A DNA stretch of 25,063 bases from Bacteriovoracaceae bacterium (lineage in GTDB: Bacteria; Bdellovibrionota; Bacteriovoracia; Bacteriovoracales; Bacteriovoracaceae), in the NCBI GenBank assembly GCA_947448095.1, contig CANFNN010000005.1:1-25063 (forward strand), written 5' to 3'. A program made the position numbers and the translations under genes. The notes under the pieces are model-generated. The model made no database searches. It was not told the DNA's origin and worked only from the letters and a program-made list of their open reading frames with translations. This document shows, piece after piece, positions 7,827 to 15,466 of this stretch (the first letter of the stretch is position 1; each line of letters starts with the position of its first letter).

Positions 7827-7999
7827 ATTGTTCCTTTTATTAAACTCGAGCTAGTCTAAGTGTGCTTGAAGAAAATTCCGTATTTTATTTTTTTTATTTG
7901 GTTTAGACCGTTTAAGCCACTGAATAATGGAGCCGTCTTATTTTATTTATTGCCGGCGAAAGTCTTCAAAGCTCAAAAAATGGTCATGCTTAGGAATCT

Positions 8000-8389
8000 G
8001 TGAAACCCAAGGTTTTGTTTGGATCGTTGCAATATCAACGACTTCTTTTCCAAGACTCATTTCGTTTTATAATGAGTTTTATGGGCCATCTAAATAATAG
8101 GGAATTTGCTCGATCTACTTTTTTGCCTGGCATGTGGGTCAAGGTTGTTCGCAAAAACGCTCTCCCTTCTGATTATAAAATGTATCAGTTGATTGATCTC
8201 TCGCAAGGAGGCATCAGTTTTAAATCTCTGGACATTAATGAATTTAAGAGAGGCGATGAATTTTATATTCTAGAGATTGAGAAGAAGGTATTGGCAGAGT
8301 CTATCGTAGGGATTGTTCGTTACGTGGAGCCAATTGATAAATTCGGGATCGATTTTAAAGTAGGGGTTGAGTTTCAGGCGAAAATTTAA
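8000..8389 (+). CDS. PilZ-domain c-di-GMP-binding protein
   Basis: A 129-aa protein if started at the GTG at 8000 (AGGA 4 nt upstream). An ATG at 8072 or 8081 would remove 24-27 residues and still keep the domain, so the start is uncertain. The PilZ signature is intact: RxxxR as REFAR (residues 34-38 from the GTG) and DxSxxG as DLSQGG (66-71), followed by beta strands (RGDEFYILEI, IVGIVRYVEP, GVEF). It is thus predicted to bind cyclic di-GMP. It is a stand-alone PilZ domain with no effector domain. It is divergent from the HAMP-like membrane protein, which suggests but does not prove a functional link. Confidence 0.85.
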   Translation: MKPKVLFGSLQYQRLLFQDSFRFIMSFMGHLNNREFARSTFLPGMWVKVVRKNALPSDYKMYQLIDLSQGGISFKSLDINEFKRGDEFYILEIEKKVLAESIVGIVRYVEPIDKFGIDFKVGVEFQAKI

Positions 8390-8418
8390 CAGAGCATCCC
8401 TTGGAATACTCTGTTAAA
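8385..8418. terminator. Possible weak bidirectional terminator hairpin
   Basis: A 10-bp stem TTTAACAGAG (8385-8394)/CTCTGTTAAA (8409-8418) with a 14-nt loop. It covers the PilZ stop codon and lies between convergent genes. There is no strong T-run on either side, so this is low confidence. Confidence 0.4.
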
Positions 8419-8429
8419 ATGAGAGCTTA

Positions 8430-8786
8430 TTATTTTGAAATGACTTCTGATACATCGTCGGCTTTGCAACCAATCGCTTTGGCCACGTTCACATACTTAT
8501 TCGGTGCTACTTTCAAATACGTATAGGCCAAGTCTACACCTTTGCCATTGATTGAAACTTCTTGGAGATTTCCGTAGTCAGCACTTGCTGATTTAACACT
8601 TCTGGCGACAGAAATCTTGGCCGATGCTATTTTTTCACCACAAGGCTGACAGAGGGAAGCAATTTCTGATCCATTTTGAATCAGGATAGTCGCTCTCTTG
8701 GCCATGGTAGAAGAGACAAGCTGGCATTGATCAGCAAAGGCAGAAGTTGATAAAACGAGCATAATCATTAAACCGATTTTTTTCAT
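8430..8786 (-). CDS. Small secreted protein with a CxxC-type motif, unknown function
   Basis: A 118-aa protein with a clear signal peptide (MKKIGLMIMLVLSTSAFA, cleavage after AFA). The mature part is ~100 residues with cysteines at DQCQ, LCQPCGE and IGCKADD. LCQPC is a CxxC motif; it lacks a thioredoxin fold, so a metal or disulfide role is open. The four cysteines could form two disulfides. A GGAG Shine-Dalgarno lies 6 nt before the ATG at 8784-8786. The TYLKVAPNKYVNVAKAIGC part looks like a beta-hairpin plus helix. I recognise no named family. Confidence 0.7.
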   Translation of the reverse strand: MKKIGLMIMLVLSTSAFADQCQLVSSTMAKRATILIQNGSEIASLCQPCGEKIASAKISVARSVKSASADYGNLQEVSINGKGVDLAYTYLKVAPNKYVNVAKAIGCKADDVSEVISK

Positions 8787-8881
8787 ATAGGCTCCATCGT
8801 TGTTTTTTTATTCTGATGGTAGTGTATGAACTTTTTTGACTGGTAGTGAGATTTGAAAAGAAACGGGAAAAGATTATAGGT

Positions 8882-9361
8882 TTATTCTTTTGGGAGTTTG
8901 TAGTCCCCTGGATTCAGCGCCTTCTGCAAACTCTTAACCACCGCTTCAATATAGGAGTGCTTGTTGTCGACCTTATAGACTTCATCTTCGTGATACGAAG
9001 CTTTTTCGTCGTCTGCAATGATTTGATTTAATTCTGGCATGTTCAACTTGGATATAACTGCCACTTTGACTTCTTCAATTTTGGCCTTTTCTTCCATCGA
9101 AAGTTTATCATCAATTTTCGCCAAGACTCTAATATGATTGATGAGAAAACTCCTGTCTGCAGGCTTAGTAATTAATGGAAGTAATGAATTAAAGTCTGGT
9201 GGGGATCTTAAATCTTTCATCAAAATGGATTTTTGACCTTCATCAAACTTAAGGATTCGGAGTTTTTCTTCAATGTGACTCTGCTCCTCTTTTGAAAGGA
9301 ATCCATCCACAAAGCAAAAAGAAAAGGTCGCGCGCCACAGGTTGAATTTACTATCGTCCAT
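8882..9361 (-). CDS. TerB-like (tellurite-resistance fold) cytoplasmic protein
   Basis: A 159-aa protein without a signal peptide. It shows two alpha-helical repeats with the acidic turn typical of TerB-like domains: ATFSFCFVDGFLSKEEQSHI (residues ~11-30) and HIRVLAKIDDKLSMEEKAKI (~76-95). Both read 'helix, xDG/DDxLSxEE, helix'. TerB-like proteins are small helical, often metal-binding, bundles used in stress and membrane-associated complexes; no ter operon genes are nearby, so tellurite resistance should not be assumed. The ATG at 9359-9361 lies 83 nt from the divergent GH16 gene. Confidence 0.55.
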   Translation of the reverse strand: MDDSKFNLWRATFSFCFVDGFLSKEEQSHIEEKLRILKFDEGQKSILMKDLRSPPDFNSLLPLITKPADRSFLINHIRVLAKIDDKLSMEEKAKIEEVKVAVISKLNMPELNQIIADDEKASYHEDEVYKVDNKHSYIEAVVKSLQKALNPGDYKLPKE

Positions 9362-9444
9362 ATTATTTCCGCCAAAAAGACTGGTTTAATTTTTGAGCTT
9401 ATCGGTCAGTTAAGCTTAAACTTTAATTTGCCGATACACGTTCT

Positions 9445-10992
9445 ATGACCTGGCAGCACCCTTTTATTCTCCTCTGTCTTATCACTTTCACCTTGGTCTC
9501 AACCACTAATGAGGTTGCGCGCTTTCCTGCGGCCGAAGATGTCACTCAGTATGGGTGGAAAGTGACATTTGAAGATGAATTCGATGGCAAAGATCTGGCG
9601 ATTGCCAGAGGAACTCCGAGTAGTTGTTTTGATATGACTCCCCAGTGTTTACTCAATGGTTGGGGCCAAAAAGATTGCCGCCCTGAGTACCATGCGAATT
9701 TAAAAAATCTCAATAAGTGCAATTGGCGAGTCTATGACATGTATAACTGGATGGATTTTGATGCCAAAGAAGGCCAAGGCGTTAATGCTCTGGAGCCTTC
9801 TCAGGTCGAAGTCAAAGACGGAAATTTGATTCTCTATGCCTCAAGAAGTTCATTTTCTAAAGACCAGTTTGATTGTAAACGTAAATTTTATGACACTGAA
9901 ATTAGCTGGGAAAATTTTACTAAAAAGTGTCCTTTTATTTCAGGTGCAGTCATGAGTAAGACTCATGAAAACCACGGAACTAAAGTTGGTTTTGCTCAGG
10001 AGTACGGGCGCTTTGAAGTCAGGGCGATTCTTCCCGGAGGACCTGGCACTTGGCCCGCTCATTGGCTATTGCCTGATATTGAACCTGATACAAATTCCGC
10101 TGGTAAAGGTTGTGGATGGCCCTTCAGTGGGGAAATCGACATTATGGAGATGTGGTCTGATTCAAATAATAAGCAGTACAAAGGTGGCCTGATTACTGGA
10201 GACTGCAATGAAAGTATCGCCGGCGGAGAGGGTGGCTATGGGAAGTCAAAAACTCTGACCACCGATTTTCATCTCTATGCTGTGGAGTGGACTGAAAATT
10301 ACGTGAAGCTAATCTTTGATGATGAAGTCATTCATACGGTTTATAAAGATGATCCTATCAGAAGTAAATACCACCAAAATGATGGGACTAACTATTCTGC
10401 GGATGAACTGGATGACCGCTTTAAGCATCCGGCCAGAATTCCGAATCATCCTTTTTACTGGATTTTAAATACTACCATTGAGCACGGACTCGCCAAAAAA
10501 GAAAAGTACCGTCCTGATCCGGATAATTTTCAAACAACAAAACACATTATTGATTACGTCAGAACCTACGAGCGCTGCACCGCCAGTGATGATCCTAAAA
10601 AGTGCATAAAGTTTAAAGATAAGGACACGGTCTACAATTACAATTCTAATCGTAATGAAACGGCCACGATGGACATCAACGTCTTTCCTAGTCCCCAATT
10701 CAAGGGCCGGGATATGACCACGAGGATCACTTCCAATCAGTACTGCAAAGAAGTGACCTTTACCATCGTCAATATGGCGGGACAGATCGTGGGGGTCAAT
10801 AAGTCCTCTGGGGACAACAATTACGGCGGCTACCTCTACAAAGGGCCGATGGAAAAAGATGAAACCAAAGAGATGGTCTTCATGACCCATAATCTTGCGG
10901 GTGGGATGTATCTGGTTACGGCCTGGTTTGAAAAATGTGGTGATAATGGGGCCGGTCAAGGCAACCAAGTGTTTAAAATGGTCATTATTTAA
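9445..10992 (+). CDS. Secreted GH16 family beta-glucanase with a T9SS-like C-terminal domain
   Basis: A 515-aa exported glycoside hydrolase. The signal peptide is residues ~1-19. The GH16 catalytic domain covers ~38-375: FEDEFDG near the start, YGRFEVRAILP (187-197), WPAHWLLPD (203-211), and the catalytic motif GEIDIMEMW with E230 (nucleophile), D232 and E235 (acid/base). WILNTTIEHG (339-348) follows near the end of the sandwich. GH16 enzymes of this type cut internal beta-1,3 or beta-1,3/1,4-glucans. After ~410 comes an extra beta-sandwich: INVFPSP (411-417), IVNMAGQIVG (441-450), NLAGGMYLVTAW (483-494) and a terminal FKMVII. This is the layout of Bacteroidota type IX secretion sorting domains. 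The ATG at 9445 has no clear Shine-Dalgarno. The next gene, 88 nt on, is a secreted hydrolase. Confidence 0.92.
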   Translation: MTWQHPFILLCLITFTLVSTTNEVARFPAAEDVTQYGWKVTFEDEFDGKDLAIARGTPSSCFDMTPQCLLNGWGQKDCRPEYHANLKNLNKCNWRVYDMYNWMDFDAKEGQGVNALEPSQVEVKDGNLILYASRSSFSKDQFDCKRKFYDTEISWENFTKKCPFISGAVMSKTHENHGTKVGFAQEYGRFEVRAILPGGPGTWPAHWLLPDIEPDTNSAGKGCGWPFSGEIDIMEMWSDSNNKQYKGGLITGDCNESIAGGEGGYGKSKTLTTDFHLYAVEWTENYVKLIFDDEVIHTVYKDDPIRSKYHQNDGTNYSADELDDRFKHPARIPNHPFYWILNTTIEHGLAKKEKYRPDPDNFQTTKHIIDYVRTYERCTASDDPKKCIKFKDKDTVYNYNSNRNETATMDINVFPSPQFKGRDMTTRITSNQYCKEVTFTIVNMAGQIVGVNKSSGDNNYGGYLYKGPMEKDETKEMVFMTHNLAGGMYLVTAWFEKCGDNGAGQGNQVFKMVII

Positions 10993-11080
10993 GCTGTCTA
11001 ATTTTTCAACACTATGAAGGCTTTTCCGCTTTAGCCAGTAGAATCTAGTCCAATACCCCAACTCGAATTATGATCAGTTC

Positions 11081-11995
11081 ATGAAAAACATTCTACTGGT
11101 TTTGGTTACACTCATCTTAAGCTTCACCTTACACGCTCGAAATACTGAGCAGGAGTTGCTGGATGTTCATTATGGTGCCCATGAAAGACAGGTCTTTGAT
11201 CTGTGGTTACCTAAGTCTATGGGTAAGACTCCACTGGTGATTTATATTCACGGTGGTGGTTGGGTCATGGGTAGTAAGGATGAAATGCGCAAGAACGCCA
11301 TTATCCAAAAATACCTTAAGGCCGGAGTTGCTTTTGCTGCCATTAACTACCGTTATCTAAAACATGCCCCACTGCAAACCATCATGCGTGAAGATATTGG
11401 TGGCTTCGTTCAATACATGCGCTACCACGCCAAAGAATACAACATTAATAAAAAGCTCATCATGTCTCATGGATTCAGTGCCGGTGGAAGTGCCAGCCTT
11501 TGGCTAGGAACTCATGATGATATCGCTGACGATGAGAATGTAAATCCTGTGAGAAGAGAATCTAGCCGGGTGCTGGCGGTAGGACATTTGAGTGCCCAGG
11601 TATCGTATGATTTCTTAGATTGGTATGAGTATTTTGAGCGCGATAAAGTAGACCAATTTTTAGGTGATCAAGTTTGGTCACGCTATCACCTTTCATCAAT
11701 TCAGGATCTTTTGACTCCTAATGGAGTTGAGATTAGGCAAGACCTCGATTTTTACGACAACATGAGTGCTGATGATGCACCTATTTTATTTTGGAATGGT
11801 TTGCCCGATATTGAAAGCGTGGATGCAAATCACTTCATGCATAGCCCGAAGCATGCCAAATTACTTTATGCTCGCTCTCAAAAGGTTGGCCTGGAAGCTA
11901 AAATTATCCTGGACGGCGGAAAGCTTATTAAAAGTAACGTCATGAATGAAGCCTATAAGTTCTTTTTAGGGAAGCTTAAGAACAAAATGGATTAA
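11081..11995 (+). CDS. Secreted alpha/beta-hydrolase (esterase-like), catalytic His not obvious
   Basis: A 304-aa exported protein; the signal peptide is MKNILLVLVTLILSFTLHA. It has the carboxylesterase/feruloyl-esterase-like features of the alpha/beta-hydrolase fold: YIHGGGW (HGGGW 57-61, oxyanion hole), INYRY (89-93), and the nucleophile elbow HGFSAGG with S133. The acid is probably D243 in NGLPDIESVD. The expected histidine near the C-terminus, usually in a GxGH-type loop, is replaced by ILDGGKLIKSN (276-286), which has no His. The protein may be inactive, use another His, or have a shifted triad. It sits 88 nt after the GH16 gene on the same strand, consistent with joint breakdown of an esterified polysaccharide (inference). 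Its stop overlaps the convergent gene's stop by 4 nt (11992-11995). Confidence 0.8.
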   Translation: MKNILLVLVTLILSFTLHARNTEQELLDVHYGAHERQVFDLWLPKSMGKTPLVIYIHGGGWVMGSKDEMRKNAIIQKYLKAGVAFAAINYRYLKHAPLQTIMREDIGGFVQYMRYHAKEYNINKKLIMSHGFSAGGSASLWLGTHDDIADDENVNPVRRESSRVLAVGHLSAQVSYDFLDWYEYFERDKVDQFLGDQVWSRYHLSSIQDLLTPNGVEIRQDLDFYDNMSADDAPILFWNGLPDIESVDANHFMHSPKHAKLLYARSQKVGLEAKIILDGGKLIKSNVMNEAYKFFLGKLKNKMD

Positions 11996-12993
11996 GTCTT
12001 AGGAACTTTTTTGTTGTGGTTTTTAGGATTATAAATCATAAATTTCAGCCCCACATTGTTGGCCACGAAGCCTAAGTTATATTCTTGAGTACGGTCCAAA
12101 AATGCATGTTTTTGGTGGTAGAGTGATAATTTGTTTTCATAAAAAATCCCAAATCGTTCTTTTTTTGTATTGAATTCGATGCGGTTTTTTACACTTCCCC
12201 CATAACCTTGAAGAGCGTAAGCAGCCGTGTAGCCATCAAAATCCCACCATTCACCAGGCTTCACAACTACAGTGGTATTTTGGCCGGTGATGATTCCAGC
12301 TGCGACACTCGGAGTATAGGTAATAGAACCAAACTTTGTATCAAGAAGTTTAAATCTTTTGCCATAGCCAATTTCAAAATTCATTTCTCGGTAAGTGTTT
12401 TGGTTTCCTACAAGCTCGCTTTCACCAGGAACTTGATCATAGCCATCAAAAGGTTTATTGATCGGTGCCACTCCATCAACAGCAGTCCCATCAATGGTGC
12501 CCTTCATATATTTCACCTGATCATTTGCTTGTAAAAACTTCGGGTGAAAAGAAGAAAGGAAAAACTCGTTGCCATTTTTCTCGATACTGATTGTAAAGGT
12601 ATTGGTTGGCTCATCAATAAATTGCCCAGGGTTGTGGCCAGGCTTTTTCCATTCTGAAGGTAGGAAAAACTCCCGCGAACTTCTCTCCGCCCATTGGTAG
12701 TCTTTAATCTCAAGGTTGTATCTTGAAGAATGCAGTGAAAGGTCGGTATGAAAATAAGTTGTGAATGAATTGCTGGCATAAAGACGAAGCTTCCATTTAT
12801 CAGAGCATTGTCCGTCAAGCTGAGAAGTTGCTGAGTGGAGCTCGGCCTTAACGAACTCTTCACAAAAGCCTTTATCTAGGATCACTAAATCCTTTGGAAT
12901 AGGCTTGCCCTGGCAGATGTCTAAGACGTCAATCTTGTCCTGAGACCAAGCCGAACAAGAAAGGATGATGGCCAAGACTAGCAACTGCTTCAT
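11992..12993 (-). CDS. Exported envelope protein, paralogue A of a tandem pair
   Basis: A 333-aa protein; signal peptide MKQLLVLAIILSCSAWS. The N-terminal third has four cysteines (CQGK, FCEE, QCSDK) and an alternating hydrophobic/polar pattern. The C-terminal half has many amphipathic strands ending in aromatics (MNFEIGYGKRF, FGSITYTPSV, FGIFYENKLSLYH, YNLGFVANNVGLKFMIY), which fits an outer-membrane beta-barrel or a large beta-sandwich. Its neighbour at 13096-14127 is a paralogue, roughly two-thirds identical by eye, with near-identical blocks such as IKDYQWAERSSREFFLPSEW and KPFDGYDQVPGESELV. It lacks ~12 residues after residue ~58 relative to the paralogue. AGGAG-TATTT-ATG precedes the start. 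I cannot name the family. Confidence 0.7.
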   Translation of the reverse strand: MKQLLVLAIILSCSAWSQDKIDVLDICQGKPIPKDLVILDKGFCEEFVKAELHSATSQLDGQCSDKWKLRLYASNSFTTYFHTDLSLHSSRYNLEIKDYQWAERSSREFFLPSEWKKPGHNPGQFIDEPTNTFTISIEKNGNEFFLSSFHPKFLQANDQVKYMKGTIDGTAVDGVAPINKPFDGYDQVPGESELVGNQNTYREMNFEIGYGKRFKLLDTKFGSITYTPSVAAGIITGQNTTVVVKPGEWWDFDGYTAAYALQGYGGSVKNRIEFNTKKERFGIFYENKLSLYHQKHAFLDRTQEYNLGFVANNVGLKFMIYNPKNHNKKVPKT

Positions 12994-13073
12994 AAATACT
13001 CCTGATAGGGAATATATGATGCAAGCTTAGGGCCAGAAACTTTCCGGTTTGTCCTTGAAAGTAGGTGAGGAGT

Positions 13074-13094
13074 GCTGTCTAAAAATTAGACAGC
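13074..13094. repeat. Perfect 9-bp inverted repeat after paralogue B
   Basis: GCTGTCTAA (13074-13082), loop AAA, TTAGACAGC (13086-13094). It sits 2 nt past the stop of the upstream minus-strand gene and before the next gene. There is no T-run beyond it on the minus strand, so it could act as an attenuator or as a binding site. The 14-mer GCTGTCTAATTTTT, read on the minus strand here, also occurs right after the GH16 stop (10993-11006). Confidence 0.5.
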
Positions 13095-13095
13095 T

Positions 13096-14127
13096 CTATA
13101 ACTTTTTCTCGTGGTTTTTAGGATTGTAGATCATGAACTTTAGGCCAAAGCTATTGCCCATAAAGCCTAGGTTATATTTTTGAGAGCCGTCCAAAAATCC
13201 ATGGTCCTGATGATAGTAGGCGAGTTTATTTTCGTAAAACACACCCACTCTTTCTTTTTTCGTGTTGAATTCCAGTCTATTTGTAATACTTCCGCCAAAG
13301 CCTTGCACGTATTGAGAATCTTTGTATTCATCAAACTCCCACCACTGGCCTTCTTTTATCATGACGCTCAGATTTTCTCCGACCATGACACCAACTCCGA
13401 TGCTTGGAACATACTTAATTGATCCAAATCGAGAGTCTATAAGAGTAAATCGGTGCCCATAGCCAATTTCAAAACTCATTTGTTTATGTGTGTTTTGATT
13501 GCGAACCAGCTCACTTTCTCCTGGAACTTGGTCATAGCCGTCAAAGGGCTTACTGACTGGTGCTACCTCGTCAACAGCGACTCCATCAATAGTTCCCGTA
13601 ATATGCTTTACTTGATTAGGTGCTTGCAAAAACTTCGGGTGAAAAGCTGAAATAAAAAATTCATTGCCATTTTTTTCAAGGCTCATAGTAAATGTATTAG
13701 TTGGTTCATCAATCATTTGGGCCGGGTTATTCCCTGGTTTTTTCCATTCTGAAGGAAGGAAAAACTCACGTGAACTTCTTTCTGCCCATTGGTAATCTTT
13801 AATCTCGACGTTATAGCGAGATGATTTGAAGGTCACATCTGAATGAAAGTAAGTGGTAAAAGAATGGCTCGTATAGAGGCGAAGCTTCCATTTATCGTCA
13901 GTTTTAGTCTCAGGGCATTTGATTTGAACATTAGGTTGAATGCCTTTATCAAGAGTCAGAACACTCTCTTTCACTTCTAATTTAAGGTATTCAGCACAGA
14001 AGCCCTTATCCACAATGACTAAGTCTTTAGGGATGTTTTTACCCTGGCAAAGGCCAGAGAGGTCAAGCTTCTCTTGAGCAAATGCCGAAAGCGAGAACAT
14101 TAAAGAAAGCGCCATTAATCTTTTCAT
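13096..14127 (-). CDS. Exported envelope protein, paralogue B of a tandem pair
   Basis: A 343-aa protein. The ATG at 14125-14127 was chosen because it starts a clean signal peptide (MKRLMALSLMFSLSAFA) and has AGGGG 5 nt upstream. The open frame runs 42 codons further up but without a signal. It matches paralogue A along its whole length, including the spacing of AGGRG-TATTT-ATG, so the duplication includes the ribosome-binding site. The C-terminal strands (MSFEIGYGHRF, VGVFYENKLAYYH, YNLGFMGNSFGLKFMIY) again look barrel-like. A 4-Cys N-terminal part (CQGK, FCAE, KCPETK) is kept. Both proteins end in YNPKNH-lysine. Function unknown; gene order suggests a single two-gene transcription unit with a hairpin between. 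Confidence 0.7.
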   Translation of the reverse strand: MKRLMALSLMFSLSAFAQEKLDLSGLCQGKNIPKDLVIVDKGFCAEYLKLEVKESVLTLDKGIQPNVQIKCPETKTDDKWKLRLYTSHSFTTYFHSDVTFKSSRYNVEIKDYQWAERSSREFFLPSEWKKPGNNPAQMIDEPTNTFTMSLEKNGNEFFISAFHPKFLQAPNQVKHITGTIDGVAVDEVAPVSKPFDGYDQVPGESELVRNQNTHKQMSFEIGYGHRFTLIDSRFGSIKYVPSIGVGVMVGENLSVMIKEGQWWEFDEYKDSQYVQGFGGSITNRLEFNTKKERVGVFYENKLAYYHQDHGFLDGSQKYNLGFMGNSFGLKFMIYNPKNHEKKL

Positions 14128-14294
14128 AAATACCCCTGTGGACTTTATATAAGCAAGCCTAGTGCCAAGAGGCAGCAGCTTAGGTCTTGATATTTGGTCC
14201 AATGAGGCGTCTAAATAATCGACACTTTGAAAAGATGACTCTCTTTTTTTCAATTCCCCCTTTCATGATCCCTAAAGCAACTAAAGTAAGACCT

Positions 14295-14993
14295 ATGAAA
14301 AAAACTTTCTTCTTATTTTTGATACTGCTGCAATCTGTTCTGGCCGAGGCCCGAGTCTATGATTTTAAAAAACTCTTTGAAGATTTAGGCTACAAGAAAC
14401 AGACGAATTATTTTAATTCCACTCAAGATGAGCTGATGGCGATTGAAAGCTATATTGATAAATATGATAATTTTTATGGGGAAATTAATGATTTTCTTCG
14501 ATTCTTTCCTAAGCCTTATGATTGGTCAGGCACCGGACCTGATGACGCCAAGTGGATGGTGGCAGGTATTGATCATATCATCAGTAAGGCGCCTGAAATT
14601 CCTAATGACATTATCCTTTTTCGCGGCCTGACCCTTAAGTGGCGTGGAAATAAACCATTTTCTTTAGGCGAAGAGTTTATAGATAAGGCCTTTGTTTCTA
14701 CTTCAACCACTTATTCCGAAGCTGAGTACTTTGCCAAAGGCTTAAGTGACCCTAAGCATGCCAAAGAAAAGAAGGCCCTCTTTGCATTGTATTTTGATCA
14801 AGCACACGTCAAAGGACTCATGATTGATCAAGGTGAGGACGAGATCATTCTTAATCATGGTGAGAAATTTCGCATAATGGAGAAAAAAGTCAAAGCTGAA
14901 TATGATTTGTACTTGGTACAAGTTTGTCAAAAAACTTGTAACTCTCTTGTAAAAAGAAAAGATATCTCTTCATGGTGGAAGAATAAAAACTAA
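14295..14993 (+). CDS. Secreted ADP-ribosyltransferase, R-S-E class (exotoxin-like)
   Basis: A 232-aa exported protein. The ATG at 14295 was chosen because it begins a signal peptide (MKKTFFLFLILLQSVLAEA); the frame is open for 36 more codons upstream without a signal. The mature domain has the three motifs of R-S-E mono-ADP-ribosyltransferases, in order: an Arg in LFRG (R110), a strand with STS in FVSTST (135-137), and E-x-E in GEDEIILN (E181-x-E183), followed by HGEKFRIMEKK. An N-terminal helical part carries the helix and NDFLR seen in the ADPrib_exo_Tox (VIP2/C3) fold. The enzyme is predicted to transfer ADP-ribose from NAD to a protein side chain, Arg being likely from E-x-E. Cys211 and Cys215 may pair. 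It is a single-gene unit tail-to-tail with the next gene. Confidence 0.82.
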   Translation: MKKTFFLFLILLQSVLAEARVYDFKKLFEDLGYKKQTNYFNSTQDELMAIESYIDKYDNFYGEINDFLRFFPKPYDWSGTGPDDAKWMVAGIDHIISKAPEIPNDIILFRGLTLKWRGNKPFSLGEEFIDKAFVSTSTTYSEAEYFAKGLSDPKHAKEKKALFALYFDQAHVKGLMIDQGEDEIILNHGEKFRIMEKKVKAEYDLYLVQVCQKTCNSLVKRKDISSWWKNKN

Positions 14994-15380
14994 TTACTCT
15001 TTGAAGGGGATTTGTTTGTAAGACTGATCATCGTAGCCTGGTTCTAGATTTTCAATATAGCCAGGAATAATGTTTTTTTTCTCCGGCAGTTTTTGTGCCT
15101 CAGGTGCAAGGGGCGTCACCATAAAAACTGAACCTTTGGGGAAGACACTGGCCTCTTGCTCCTGAATTTGATTTTCTGGGCACACACAATCCGATTTTTC
15201 ATAGGGAACTTCACTTTGAGTGTCGTCCCTCACTTCATCCACCTTGTCTTCCACTACGTCAGTTGCTGCAGCTTCCGTGGTAACTTCATCTGAAACTGCT
15301 TCACTGTCGCTAGGAGTATCAGTTTGGGCCACGAGGCCTGAAAAAAATAAAATCATGAAAAAAATCAAAAATATCTTCAT
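14994..15380 (-). CDS. Small acidic exported protein, unknown function
   Basis: A 128-aa protein with signal peptide MKIFLIFFMILFFSGLVA, cleavage before Q or T. The mature N-terminus (~20-65) is low complexity, rich in Glu, Asp, Val and Thr, and probably disordered (EAVSDEVTTEAAATDVVEDK). A CxC (DCVCPEN) follows, then a Pro-rich part ending PGYDDQSYKQIPFKE. AAGGTGA lies 5 nt before the ATG at 15378-15380. Its stop codon abuts the stop of the ADP-ribosyltransferase gene, tail to tail. The acidic linker and exported location could suit a surface or periplasmic adaptor. An antitoxin-like role for the neighbouring enzyme is possible but nothing in the sequence shows it. Confidence 0.65.
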   Translation of the reverse strand: MKIFLIFFMILFFSGLVAQTDTPSDSEAVSDEVTTEAAATDVVEDKVDEVRDDTQSEVPYEKSDCVCPENQIQEQEASVFPKGSVFMVTPLAPEAQKLPEKKNIIPGYIENLEPGYDDQSYKQIPFKE

Positions 15381-15466
15381 AAATCACCTTCTCTCAATAG
15401 ATGTTAGTGATATTTGTTGAAGACAAGAAGTGAAATGAGTTTATTTTTAGCGCAAGAAAAAACGAT

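Noticed and set aside
10465..11061. 198-codon open frame on the minus strand opposite the GH16 gene
   Set aside because: It is fully antisense to the well-supported GH16 domain and its C-terminal extension; composition (many Ile, His, Arg in runs) is that of a shadow frame.
14994..15380. Calling the acidic protein an immunity partner of the ADP-ribosyltransferase
   Set aside because: It is convergent, not in an operon, exported, and shows no recognised immunity fold; only adjacency supports the idea.
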